64,000 nt of DNA from Candidatus Neomicrothrix sp. UBA814 (GTDB lineage Bacteria; Actinomycetota; Acidimicrobiia; Acidimicrobiales; Poriferisodalaceae): contig DBIA01000021.1 in the NCBI GenBank assembly GCA_002296525.1, forward strand, positions 124,001-188,000. The letters run 5' to 3'. The position numbers and the translations under genes were made by a program. The notes beneath the pieces were generated by a model, which worked only from the letters and a program-made list of their open reading frames with translations, had not been told where the DNA came from and searched no databases. Of this stretch, positions 50,094 through 58,429 are shown in pieces; position 1 is the stretch's first letter; every line of letters starts with the position of its first letter.

Positions 50094-53000
50094 TTATCGA
50101 AAGTCTCGGCTTGCGATAGTTGACCCAACACTTAATGTCTCGATTCGTTCAGCAATAACATTTACAACTCCTTCGTGCCGTTCCAGCCTGCCAGTCACAG
50201 TAAGGGCCGTTTCAGAGCGGAGAATGGATCGGAACCGTAACCAACAACCGTTTGAAACAATCACGTTGATGAGGCCCGTCTCATCTTCAAGGTTGACGAA
50301 AACTGTTCCAGATGCTGTCGCTGGACGTTGACGGTGAGTCACTACACCTGCCACTTTGACCTTACGAAATTCACAATTTGAAAGGTCAGATGCCGTCACT
50401 ACACCTTTACGTTTCAGTTCTTTACGTATAAATCGAGTCGGATGCCCATCTGGAGCTATTCCAGTAGCCCACAAGTCAGAAACTGCTTCCTCTCGCGATG
50501 ACATACCCGGTAGCGACGGAGCAGAAACACCAGTCACGATTCCGCGGAGACGATCTGAACGCGATTCAGCAACGGCGCCCACTGCCCACAATGCCTCGCG
50601 ACGTGCAAACCCGAAGCACCCGAAAGCCCCTGCCGTAGCCAACGCTTCAAGTTGTTTACGAGATGCGTTAGTACGTCGAGATAGTTGTTCTAAATCCTCA
50701 TACGGCCCGGCAGCAGCAATCTCAAAAGCTAGATCTGCGCCGATACCTCTAACAGATGAAAAACCAAGCCTGACAGCTACTCCATCGACCGATTTGTCAC
50801 AAGATTCAAGTATCGCTTGATCTGCTGAAGCATTGAGGTCCGGAGTGAGGACCTTTACCCCATGACGTCTTGCGTCTTGTGCTAGTGAATGCGGCGAATA
50901 AAACCCCATCGGCTGCGAGTTGAGCAGCGCAGCACAAAAAGCCGCCGGGTAGTGGTACTTAATCCATGATGAGGCGTAAACGAGGTGCGCAAACGAAACC
51001 GAATGGCTTTCTGGGAACCCGTAATTAGCAAAAGCAACCATTTTGTCCCAAATCTGGTCAGCGACTTGGCCTTCAACCCCTCGTTCTGACATGCCCGCGT
51101 ACAGCCGACATCGAAGACGCTCCATTCGTTCTCGAGATCGTTTAGCACCCATGGCTTGGCGCAATTCATCAGCCTCTGCCGCTGTGAAACCCGCTACATC
51201 AATAGCCATTTGCATCAACTGTTCCTGAAAAAGCGGAATCCCGAGAGTCTTTGAGAGAGATGATGCAAGAAGAGGATGAAGATACGTGACGGGCTCCTCT
51301 CCGTTACGACGACGGATATACGGATGCACAGAACCACCTTGAATAGGACCGGGACGAATGAGAGCAACTTCAACAACTAGATCGTAAAAACAACGCGGGC
51401 GAAGTCTCGGAAGAGTGGCCATTTGTGCCCGTGATTCGACTTGGAACACACCAATCGAGTCAGCGCGACACAACATGTCATAAACCTCTTCTTCTTGAGG
51501 TAAGGCTCCAAGGTCAACTTCTATTCCGTGAGTTTGGGCAATCAAATCCACAGCAGCATGGAGTGCTGAAAGCATTCCTAAGCCAAGCAAATCGAACTTC
51601 ACTAACCCAACCGCGGCACAATCATCCTTATCCCACTGCAGCACAGACCTTTTAGCTTTTCGCGCCCACTCAACCGGACAAACTTCGACTATGGGACGAT
51701 CACAGATCACCATCCCACCTGAGTGAATACCTAGATGACGCGGCGCCCGCTCAATTTCTGAAGCTAACCGCAAAACATCATCTGGTATCAGTTTTTCATT
51801 TCCATCATCGGTTTTTTGGTGCGATTGAACTTTCTGATGGTGATCAAAAGATTTAGACCAAGCGTCTTGTTGTCCGGAGTTATAACCCAACGCACGGGCA
51901 GCATCACGAACTGCTGATCGAGTTCGATAGGTAATCACATTCGCAACCTGAGCTGTGTGTTCCCTGCCATATCGATCAAAGACGTATTGGATTACTTCTT
52001 CGCGTCTTCCGCTCTCGATATCAAGGTCGATATCAGGAGGTCCGTCTCGCTCAGGCGACAAAAAACGCTCAAACAACAGTCCAAGCGAGACCGCATCAAC
52101 GTTTGTAATCCCAAGGGCATAACAAACAGCTGAGTTAGCCGCTGAGCCCCGACCTTGGCAGAGAATATCTCGACTCCGACAGAACGAAACTATGTCCCAG
52201 ACCACAAGAAAATAGCCCGGAAACCCAAGTTGCTGAATGAGGTCTAGTTCATGATAAATCTGTTCCCAAGCCCCGGGAACTTTCTCATCTGATTGAATCC
52301 CATAGCGATTTCGGGCCCCTTCATAAGCAACCTTTCTTAGATATGCCATTTCGTCTAAATCACCAGGGCACGGATAGGGAGGAAGCTTGGGAGCAACAAG
52401 TGAGAGGTCAAAAGCGCAATCAAGTCCTAATTCCATAGATGTCTCAACAACCCCGGGATACCGGGCAAACCAGAGTTTTTGTTCAACTCCCGACCGTAAA
52501 TGAGCCGAGCCATTACCGGGAAGCCACCCATCTATTTGATCAAGGGACTGACGACTTCGAATTGCTGACATTGCTTTCGCTAAATGACGTTGAGTCGGAG
52601 TGGCGTAATGGACAGCATTTGTGCAGAGCAAACCGACTTTTTGTTCAGCAGCTAAATCAGCCAAGTAATCATTTCGAACATCATCAGAGGGATCACCGTG
52701 GCGCCAAAGTTCAACAAAAACATTTTCTCTCCCAGCAGCTTCAACTATTCGACAAAGTTCTTTTTTTGCTTCCCCTAAGCCTTCCCTCTGAAGCACATCT
52801 GGCACTACACCCCGGCGACCCGCAGTGAGTATCGCCCAATCACCTCGGTGGGAATCTGCCGCATCTAGTAATTCGGACATGGATAGACGTGGCGAATTTT
52901 TTTCTCCAGCCATTTGGCTTCGCGACAAAAGGGCCGAAAGCGACGCGTACCCAGCGGGGTGGCGAGCCAGGACAATGAGGCGTCTACCTGACGGATCGAC

Positions 53001-53441
53001 AGAACCAACGCGAGACGGGTTTCTAGGCGTTGCTTCGCAAGACAAGCCCTCTTCAGGCTGCCAAGCATCTACTGTGATCTCAGCGCCAAAAATTGTTGGA
53101 ATTCCAACTTCTCTTGCGCATTCGGCGAATCGCACAACTCCATATAGACCTCCATGGTCTGTTAATGCCAAGGCTTCTAATTCGAGTCGCGCAGCCTCTC
53201 GAACTAATTCCTCAGGGCTTGAAGCGCCATCCAGGAAACTAAAATGTGAATGCACATGTAGCTCTGCATAGGGAACTGACTTCCGAACAGCTTGCGTTCT
53301 ATACGATCCAGAAATCGGTTCGCGCGCCCAACTACCTGACCCATCATCTTCACTCGAAGAAACCTCTGTAGCCAGCGCTTGGTTATCAGAGAGTCGACGT
53401 TCAAGTTCTCGCCATGGCATGACTGGATTGTTGAAGCCCAT
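50094..53441 (-). CDS. dnaE2: Error-prone DNA polymerase III alpha subunit
   Basis: 1115 residues. PHP domain opens with YAELHVHSHFSFLDGASSPE (His 62, His 64); the C-family polymerase core has GRGSAANSAVCYALGITN, PDIDLDIESGRREEVIQYVF (two catalytic Asp at about 469-474) and FDLLGLGMLSALH (third Asp); helix-hairpin-helix and an OB domain (VKVAGVVTHRQRPATASGTV) finish it. It is the translesion polymerase of the actinobacterial mutasome. Start ATG at 53441 gives the known MGxxN start. A perfect LexA palindrome lies 10 bases upstream, so it should be SOS-induced with imuA-imuB. The C-terminal tail is complete. Confidence 0.96.
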   Translation of the reverse strand: MGFNNPVMPWRELERRLSDNQALATEVSSSEDDGSGSWAREPISGSYRTQAVRKSVPYAELHVHSHFSFLDGASSPEELVREAARLELEALALTDHGGLYGVVRFAECAREVGIPTIFGAEITVDAWQPEEGLSCEATPRNPSRVGSVDPSGRRLIVLARHPAGYASLSALLSRSQMAGEKNSPRLSMSELLDAADSHRGDWAILTAGRRGVVPDVLQREGLGEAKKELCRIVEAAGRENVFVELWRHGDPSDDVRNDYLADLAAEQKVGLLCTNAVHYATPTQRHLAKAMSAIRSRQSLDQIDGWLPGNGSAHLRSGVEQKLWFARYPGVVETSMELGLDCAFDLSLVAPKLPPYPCPGDLDEMAYLRKVAYEGARNRYGIQSDEKVPGAWEQIYHELDLIQQLGFPGYFLVVWDIVSFCRSRDILCQGRGSAANSAVCYALGITNVDAVSLGLLFERFLSPERDGPPDIDLDIESGRREEVIQYVFDRYGREHTAQVANVITYRTRSAVRDAARALGYNSGQQDAWSKSFDHHQKVQSHQKTDDGNEKLIPDDVLRLASEIERAPRHLGIHSGGMVICDRPIVEVCPVEWARKAKRSVLQWDKDDCAAVGLVKFDLLGLGMLSALHAAVDLIAQTHGIEVDLGALPQEEEVYDMLCRADSIGVFQVESRAQMATLPRLRPRCFYDLVVEVALIRPGPIQGGSVHPYIRRRNGEEPVTYLHPLLASSLSKTLGIPLFQEQLMQMAIDVAGFTAAEADELRQAMGAKRSRERMERLRCRLYAGMSERGVEGQVADQIWDKMVAFANYGFPESHSVSFAHLVYASSWIKYHYPAAFCAALLNSQPMGFYSPHSLAQDARRHGVKVLTPDLNASADQAILESCDKSVDGVAVRLGFSSVRGIGADLAFEIAAAGPYEDLEQLSRRTNASRKQLEALATAGAFGCFGFARREALWAVGAVAESRSDRLRGIVTGVSAPSLPGMSSREEAVSDLWATGIAPDGHPTRFIRKELKRKGVVTASDLSNCEFRKVKVAGVVTHRQRPATASGTVFVNLEDETGLINVIVSNGCWLRFRSILRSETALTVTGRLERHEGVVNVIAERIETLSVGSTIASRDFR

Positions 53442-53450
53442 ATGCCAATG

Positions 53451-53468
53451 ATCGAACATATGTTCGAT
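53451..53468. promoter_or_regulatory. LexA (SOS) box of dnaE2
   Basis: Perfect 18-base palindrome ATCGAACATATGTTCGAT holding the actinobacterial SOS box GAAC-N4-GTTC, 10 bases upstream of the dnaE2 ATG. TATGTT inside it may be the -10. LexA bound here would block the promoter until DNA damage. The divergent amidase -10 at 53499 is 30 bases away and not covered. Confidence 0.9.
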
Positions 53469-53498
53469 CAAAGTCAAGACAGCCGGCTCGGTTCGGAG

Positions 53499-53504
53499 TA
53501 ATTT
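53499..53504 (+). promoter_or_regulatory. Candidate leaderless -10 element (TAATTT) for amidase gene
   Basis: TAATTT ends 6 bases before the ATG at 53511; no ribosome site. Confidence 0.55.
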
Positions 53505-53510
53505 TCATTT

Positions 53511-54944
53511 ATGCAAAATGCGGTCGTAGACGGAGTTGAGCTTGCTCGCCTAGTGCAACGGGGTGAGGCTTCACCCACAGAACTTTTAGAAGACGCTATC
53601 GCCCGAGCGAATGCTCTTAATCCACAGCTGAATGCAATCGTTCACTGGCTAGAGGAGTCGGCCCGTTCTGCAGCAACAGATATGTCGAAGCAGAAGGCCT
53701 CTGAGCAAGCAACATTATGGGGGGTCCCATTTCTCACTAAAGATTTGACTGTTATGACTGAAGGGGACCCCTACAACGCAGGCAATGTCGCATTACGCGA
53801 TTCCGACTTTCGGGCTGGGCACACAACCCACCTTGCAACAATGTTTCGACAACTAGGGTTAGTGAATTTTGGTCGCACGAACACCCCAGAGTTTGGTGGA
53901 ACCATAACAACCGAACCTATTGCTCATGGAGCCTGTCGAAATCCTTGGAACGTAGATCACTCAACAGGGGGTTCAAGTGGTGGGTCCGCAGCTGCGGTTG
54001 CTGCAGGTATTGTTCCCATCGCTCATGCGAACGACGGAGGCGGATCTATTCGCATTCCCGCATCAGAATGTGGACTAGTCGGGCTAAAACCAAGCAAGGG
54101 TCGCGTCTCTTTTGGCCCGAAACTCGGAGAGGCGTGGGCAGGAGCAGCAATTGACGGCGTTGTTACCAGAACGATTCGCGACACTGCGCGAGTTCTGGAT
54201 GGAATTTCTCAACCATGGCTCGGAGATCCATATTGGGCTCCGCTTCCAGCGACGTCTTTCGAACAAGCGATATCTGATGTTCCTAAACAGTTAAGAATAG
54301 GAATGGTTACAGAATCTTCCTGGGGAATAGTCCACCCTGACTGCATTATGGCCGTGGAGCAAACCGCCCTAATACTGGAAGATCTCGGTCACCGAGTCGA
54401 GTTAGCGAAACCGGCTGCTTTATTTGATGACGATTTGTTTGAGCACTTTAAGGTCGTCTTAGCTTCAAGCGAGGCGTTCTCAGTTGAGAAACTACAGGAC
54501 GCTGTTGGCAGGAAATTCGAGCCCGGCGATATGGAGGCTGACACACAAGCCCTAGTTGAACTCGGGCGAAAATATTCAGCAACCGAATACTTGGCGTCCG
54601 TTGAATGGTTTCATTCTTATACTCGAGAAATGGCTAACTGGTGGGAGGAGTTTGATCTATTACTCTCTCCGGTCATCGCTGAGCCTCCGCCAAAAATTGG
54701 CGAGTTACGAGATCCGAAAATGGGCACGAAACGCCTCCGTGAATTGCTTCTATTCACTGCTCAATTTAACGTTACTGGCCAACCGGCAATCTCATTACCG
54801 ATGCATACCAGCAGCGAGGGACTACCAGTAGGTGTTCAGTTGGTGGCAGCCATGCACGGAGAAGCTTTGTTGCTTCAAGTTGGCCAGCAACTTGAGGACG
54901 CTTCATCCTGGTATAACCGAAAGCCCGCAGTGTGGGTTTCCTAG
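53511..54944 (+). CDS. Amidase signature family amidase
   Basis: 477 residues with the Ser-cisSer-Lys triad: Lys in PFLTKDLTV, the Gly/Ser loop STGGSSGGSAAAVAAG, and HANDGGGSIRIPASECGLVG carrying the nucleophile Ser. Other signature parts: FGRTNTPEFGG and the C-terminal TGQPAISLPMHTSSEGLPVG. It hydrolyses a carboxamide; GatA-specific context (gatB/gatC) is absent, so this is a general amidase. The start has a leaderless-type promoter. Divergent from dnaE2. Confidence 0.9.
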   Translation: MQNAVVDGVELARLVQRGEASPTELLEDAIARANALNPQLNAIVHWLEESARSAATDMSKQKASEQATLWGVPFLTKDLTVMTEGDPYNAGNVALRDSDFRAGHTTHLATMFRQLGLVNFGRTNTPEFGGTITTEPIAHGACRNPWNVDHSTGGSSGGSAAAVAAGIVPIAHANDGGGSIRIPASECGLVGLKPSKGRVSFGPKLGEAWAGAAIDGVVTRTIRDTARVLDGISQPWLGDPYWAPLPATSFEQAISDVPKQLRIGMVTESSWGIVHPDCIMAVEQTALILEDLGHRVELAKPAALFDDDLFEHFKVVLASSEAFSVEKLQDAVGRKFEPGDMEADTQALVELGRKYSATEYLASVEWFHSYTREMANWWEEFDLLLSPVIAEPPPKIGELRDPKMGTKRLRELLLFTAQFNVTGQPAISLPMHTSSEGLPVGVQLVAAMHGEALLLQVGQQLEDASSWYNRKPAVWVS

Positions 54945-54990
54945 TCATGACCAGAAGTTATTTTTCCGTTGTCTTCACACGGGTCCCTCA

Positions 54991-55467
54991 ATGAATCGCC
55001 GTTCTCTCGCAGATCGAGCCCTGGTAGCTCAAATTCTCAGTAACGAGGTGAGGTCAGGGGTTGCTGTAGGCGATCCTGCGTTGGTTTCCAAACAGAAGAA
55101 AGAACTAGTTGCGCGGTCTGCCATCTGCGCTCTGGGATTCGTATTGGCTGCATCGTGGAGCACTCTTTTACCCTTAGCGCTATCTCTGCTTGCCGGATGG
55201 GATCACTTTGCCCGACGAAGGCGATCGGTTTTGGTTGCCACTAAGGCAGGTCTGCATCTAGTCGCTATTAGAGGACAGAGAGCCTCACTTAGTCATGAGT
55301 GGGGAGTAGACACTGAGGCTCGTTTGCTCCTCCGCCCAGATAAACCCGAAGTCCCTCTTGAGTTACCAGGATGGACAGGGATGTTGCATGGCGCCGACAT
55401 CGAACGAGCGGAGCGAACTATTCGTGACGGAGGAGGCGAACCGGTACGAGAACTTCGCGCCGATTAG
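54991..55467 (+). CDS. Hypothetical membrane-anchored protein
   Basis: 158 residues. About residues 40-70 form one or two membrane helices (ARSAICALGFVLAASWSTLL, LALSLLAGWDHFA) followed by basic RRRRS and a soluble C-terminal half (VLVATKAGLHLVAIRG, LLLRPDKPEVPLELPGW) that resembles a small PH-like or b-strand domain. The topology puts the basic stretch inside. I recognise no family. It lies 46 bases after the amidase on the same strand; the stop overlaps the convergent HAD gene by 4 bases. Confidence 0.65.
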   Translation: MNRRSLADRALVAQILSNEVRSGVAVGDPALVSKQKKELVARSAICALGFVLAASWSTLLPLALSLLAGWDHFARRRRSVLVATKAGLHLVAIRGQRASLSHEWGVDTEARLLLRPDKPEVPLELPGWTGMLHGADIERAERTIRDGGGEPVRELRAD

Positions 55468-56105
55468 AAACGGGATAGAACTTCTGAGACCGCAGCATCA
55501 AAGTCTCCAGTAACCAACAGTGCATCAAGACCGACTGCTACTGCCGCTTCGACATTTGCTGGGTGGTCATCAAGGAATAGACAGGAGCTCGGCATCAATG
55601 ACAACTTTTTGCAGATCAGTTGATAGATCTCTGGTTCCGGTTTTCTCATTCCTACCTCGCAGGAATCAACAACTGCATCAAATGCCTCGATGGGGATTTT
55701 TTCTCTCCAGGCGCTCCACTCTCTGACATTGTTGGTCAAAATTCCAGTCTTGACACCCCGACCTCTAACTTCGTCGACGAGTTTCGTCATCGCGACCACT
55801 GGCTCTCCCTCAGCAAATGGGTTGAAGTCGCTGGCGGTTAAAGTCATGGCTTTGTGATTCAAAGGCAGTGTTCCCCCGAGGGTCTTTTGCATTTGCAACA
55901 CAAATGCCTCCAATTCAACGCGACCACGCTCTACTTCGTGCCACATGGGCGATTGATCGGGTGGGGATGTTTGAGAATAATCACCGAAAATCGTCACAAG
56001 GGCGTCAAGAGGAATCTCCCACTCTTGCGCCCAGCCAAGGGCTGCTACGAACGGAGACTCCAATAGGACTCCCCCAACGTCGAAGATTACGGCTTTGGGT
56101 TTCAC
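55464..56105 (-). CDS. HAD-IA hydrolase (ACAD10/epoxide-hydrolase N-terminal-like)
   Basis: 213 residues: AVIFDVGGVLLESPF (motif I with Asp then Gly-Gly), TGILTNNVREWSAW (motif II), GMRKPEPEIYQLICKKLS (motif III) and CLFLDDHPANVEAAVAVGLD (motif IV). It is clearly related to the HAD gene at 16.8 kb (same VGGV/TNN/RKPE/LDD set), so the window has two of this branch. GTG start. Substrate unknown; similar domains occur fused to acyl-CoA dehydrogenases or kinases in eukaryotes. Confidence 0.82.
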   Translation of the reverse strand: MKPKAVIFDVGGVLLESPFVAALGWAQEWEIPLDALVTIFGDYSQTSPPDQSPMWHEVERGRVELEAFVLQMQKTLGGTLPLNHKAMTLTASDFNPFAEGEPVVAMTKLVDEVRGRGVKTGILTNNVREWSAWREKIPIEAFDAVVDSCEVGMRKPEPEIYQLICKKLSLMPSSCLFLDDHPANVEAAVAVGLDALLVTGDFDAAVSEVLSRF

Positions 56106-56149
56106 TATCGGAAAGCTAAGCAGATCTCACAGCAGGCGCCGGGTATATG

Positions 56150-56155
56150 TAGGGT
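56150..56155 (+). promoter_or_regulatory. Candidate leaderless -10 element (TAGGGT) for FAH-family gene
   Basis: TAGGGT ends 6 bases before the ATG at 56162; the AGGG within it could alternatively act as a weak ribosome site, but a leaderless reading fits better. Confidence 0.45.
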
Positions 56156-56161
56156 CATGGG

Positions 56162-56998
56162 ATGCGACTTCTTAGCTTTACTTTAGACGGTCAATCTAGC
56201 TTCGGGATCGGGGTCGAGGATGGGGTCATAGACCTGAGATCGCGGACAAACAGCCAGGACTTAGGCAGTTGTTTGGGCGCAGTAGACCAATTGCGAGCTT
56301 TCGAGGATGCACCGGCCGATCACTCATGGGACGCAATCTCATTCGATATCCCAATTCCGAATCAACGTCGACTGCTCTGCGCCGGCTTGAATTATCACAA
56401 AAAGTACCCACTGGGCGGCGAAGTAAAGTTGCCCAAGCAACCCGTTTATTTCAATAAGCCTCCGGGGTCGCTCGTAGCCCACAAGGCACCTTTGGTACGG
56501 CCTGTAGCGTCGGACCAATTGGACTACGAGGTAGAACTGGCTGTAGTAATTGGCCGCTCAGGAAGGCACATCTCTGAGTCTGATGCTCTAGACCACGTTG
56601 CGGGTTACACAATCTTGAACGACGGCTCGGTCCGAGATTGGCAGAGGCACGGGGTCGCCGCCGGGAAGAATTTTTTCCGGTCGGGGTCATGCGGACCTTG
56701 GATCGTCACCAGCGATTTACTTCCAGATCCTTCAGCTCTGTCAGTTACCACTCGAGTAAACGGTGAGCAAAGACAAAATTCCGGCGTGAGCGAGATGATT
56801 TTTAGCGTCGAAGAGTTACTGGCGTATATGTCGCAGATTATGCCGCTCGAACCAGGCGACATTATTGCTACGGGTTCACCTGAGGGAACAGGTGGGTCTA
56901 TGGAGCCGCCAGTTTGGTTGAGTGCTGGAGACCACGTCGAGTTCGAAGTCCCCGGGATCGGAGTGCTACAAAACAGCGTTGTAGACGAGGCTATTTAG
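56162..56998 (+). CDS. Fumarylacetoacetate hydrolase family protein
   Basis: 278 residues: LLCAGLNYHKKYPLG, LDYEVELAVVIGRSGRHI (metal-binding E-x-E), GYTILNDGSVRDWQRHG (with Asp), SCGPWIVTSD and EPGDIIATGSPEGTGGSM. These are the metal and substrate motifs of the FAH C-terminal domain family, which cleaves or hydrates acylpyruvate-type compounds in aromatic catabolism or decarboxylates oxaloacetate. No pathway neighbours identify the substrate. It is transcribed alone. Confidence 0.88.
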   Translation: MRLLSFTLDGQSSFGIGVEDGVIDLRSRTNSQDLGSCLGAVDQLRAFEDAPADHSWDAISFDIPIPNQRRLLCAGLNYHKKYPLGGEVKLPKQPVYFNKPPGSLVAHKAPLVRPVASDQLDYEVELAVVIGRSGRHISESDALDHVAGYTILNDGSVRDWQRHGVAAGKNFFRSGSCGPWIVTSDLLPDPSALSVTTRVNGEQRQNSGVSEMIFSVEELLAYMSQIMPLEPGDIIATGSPEGTGGSMEPPVWLSAGDHVEFEVPGIGVLQNSVVDEAI

Positions 56999-57036
56999 TG
57001 AGGGCGATACCTACACCACCAACTTGATCGGTACCT

Positions 57037-58395
57037 TTGAACTACAACGACGAACAAAGGAATGTCGACCTGTCGCTCGCACGCCGATTTTCAGCAGCAT
57101 TGATTGCAATGGTTCTCGCCGGGACCTTTTTTGCAATCCCTTCTGCAAGCAGCGCGGGTAAAAGCAGCGCCCAATTACGAAAAGAAAAAGCTGCTTTAGA
57201 AAAGCAGGTGCAGCAATTACGCGAAGAGCGCGATGAGTTTCAGGCTGAAATTTTAAGTCAGGCTCGGGTTGTTGACACTGCTTCGGCCGAGGTGGAAGAA
57301 GTCGAACAGGCACTTGCCGATCTTGAACTCTTAGTTGCTGAACAGCGAGATGACCTAACCCTTGCCGAACGAGCCCTTGAGGGCGCCACTCTCGCAGTAA
57401 CCGCAGCGGAAAGAACGTCAGAAAACCTAGCTGAGCAGCAGTCCGTTCTAAGCGATCAAGTTAACGAACTCGCTCTTCAGACTTATATAGGCCGAGACTC
57501 AACAGTCGAAGGTTCGTTTGGTTTAGCGAGAACCGGAGATATCTACAAGGCTGCTCGGGTACAAACTCTCATTGGCGCTGCCTTCGGCGACATCAACAAC
57601 TCATCTGATGAACTGCGGGCTCTCCAGGTCGATACCGAAGTTGCTACAAAGGCTCTCAACGAAGCTGTCGAACAACGAGAGCAACTTAAGTTAGAAGCAG
57701 AAATACAACTTGATCAGCTACTTGAGGCAGTTGACCTTCAAGACCAGATTGTTTTTGAAGCCGAAAACCGCCTCGAAGCACGGTTGTACGAAGCTGCAGC
57801 ATTAGCTGAGCTCGACGCTGAAATGGCAGACAAAATCAAAGCTGAGCAAAGCAACTTGACGCGAGTCATCAAAGCAGAGAAAGCCAAGCGGGCTGAAGAA
57901 GAACGTCTCCGCCGAGAGGCCGAGCGCAAGCGGAGAGAGGCAGAGGAGGCCCGTCGAAGAAGGCTTCTCGGTATCGCTGATGCACCCACATCGGTGAATT
58001 TTGATAAGTCCGAACTGACCACGGTCTGGGGCATCCGAGTTCACGAGTCCATCGCCGACAAACTTCTCGCTCTGCTGCAAGCTGCTTCAAGAGATGGAAT
58101 CAGACTTGGCGGCGGTGGCTACCGTAGTTCTCAATCTCAAATCAACCTGCGGCGAGCACATTGTGGGACAAGCGAATGGGCTATCTACAGAAAACCTTCC
58201 TACCAGTGCCGTCCTCCGACCGCTCGCCCCGGCGCTTCTATGCATGAGAGAGGTCTGGCAATTGATTTCACGCAGAACGGTCGCGCCTTGTGGAGTAACA
58301 CGTCTGGTTACCGGTGGCTGAAACGAAATGCTGCAAAGTACGGATTCAGGAATTTGCCGAGTGAACCGTGGCATTGGTCAACCAATGGTCGTTAG
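57037..58395 (+). CDS. Secreted coiled-coil M15 (VanY/D-Ala-D-Ala carboxypeptidase-like) peptidase
   Basis: 452 residues. A signal peptide (RRFSAALIAMVLAGTFFAIP, then SASSA) is followed by ~280 residues of coiled coil rich in Glu/Ala/Arg (EKAALEKQVQQLREERDEF), including a highly charged stretch RAEEERLRREAERKRREAEE. The C-terminal ~120 residues are an M15 peptidase: RLGGGGYRSSQSQINLRRAH, then SMHERGLAIDF (S-x-H-x-x-G-x-A-x-D) and EPWHWS. It should cut peptidoglycan stem peptides. The layout parallels coiled-coil murein hydrolases (PcsB, RipC, EnvC) activated through FtsEX. TTG start without a clear site. Confidence 0.82.
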   Translation: MNYNDEQRNVDLSLARRFSAALIAMVLAGTFFAIPSASSAGKSSAQLRKEKAALEKQVQQLREERDEFQAEILSQARVVDTASAEVEEVEQALADLELLVAEQRDDLTLAERALEGATLAVTAAERTSENLAEQQSVLSDQVNELALQTYIGRDSTVEGSFGLARTGDIYKAARVQTLIGAAFGDINNSSDELRALQVDTEVATKALNEAVEQREQLKLEAEIQLDQLLEAVDLQDQIVFEAENRLEARLYEAAALAELDAEMADKIKAEQSNLTRVIKAEKAKRAEEERLRREAERKRREAEEARRRRLLGIADAPTSVNFDKSELTTVWGIRVHESIADKLLALLQAASRDGIRLGGGGYRSSQSQINLRRAHCGTSEWAIYRKPSYQCRPPTARPGASMHERGLAIDFTQNGRALWSNTSGYRWLKRNAAKYGFRNLPSEPWHWSTNGR

Positions 58396-58429
58396 TTCAC
58401 GATCTTTGGTTTGCAACGGCGAATATTTA

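Noticed and set aside
50356..53271. Several open frames antisense to dnaE2
   Set aside because: All lie within highly conserved polymerase sequence on the other strand and show no protein signature.
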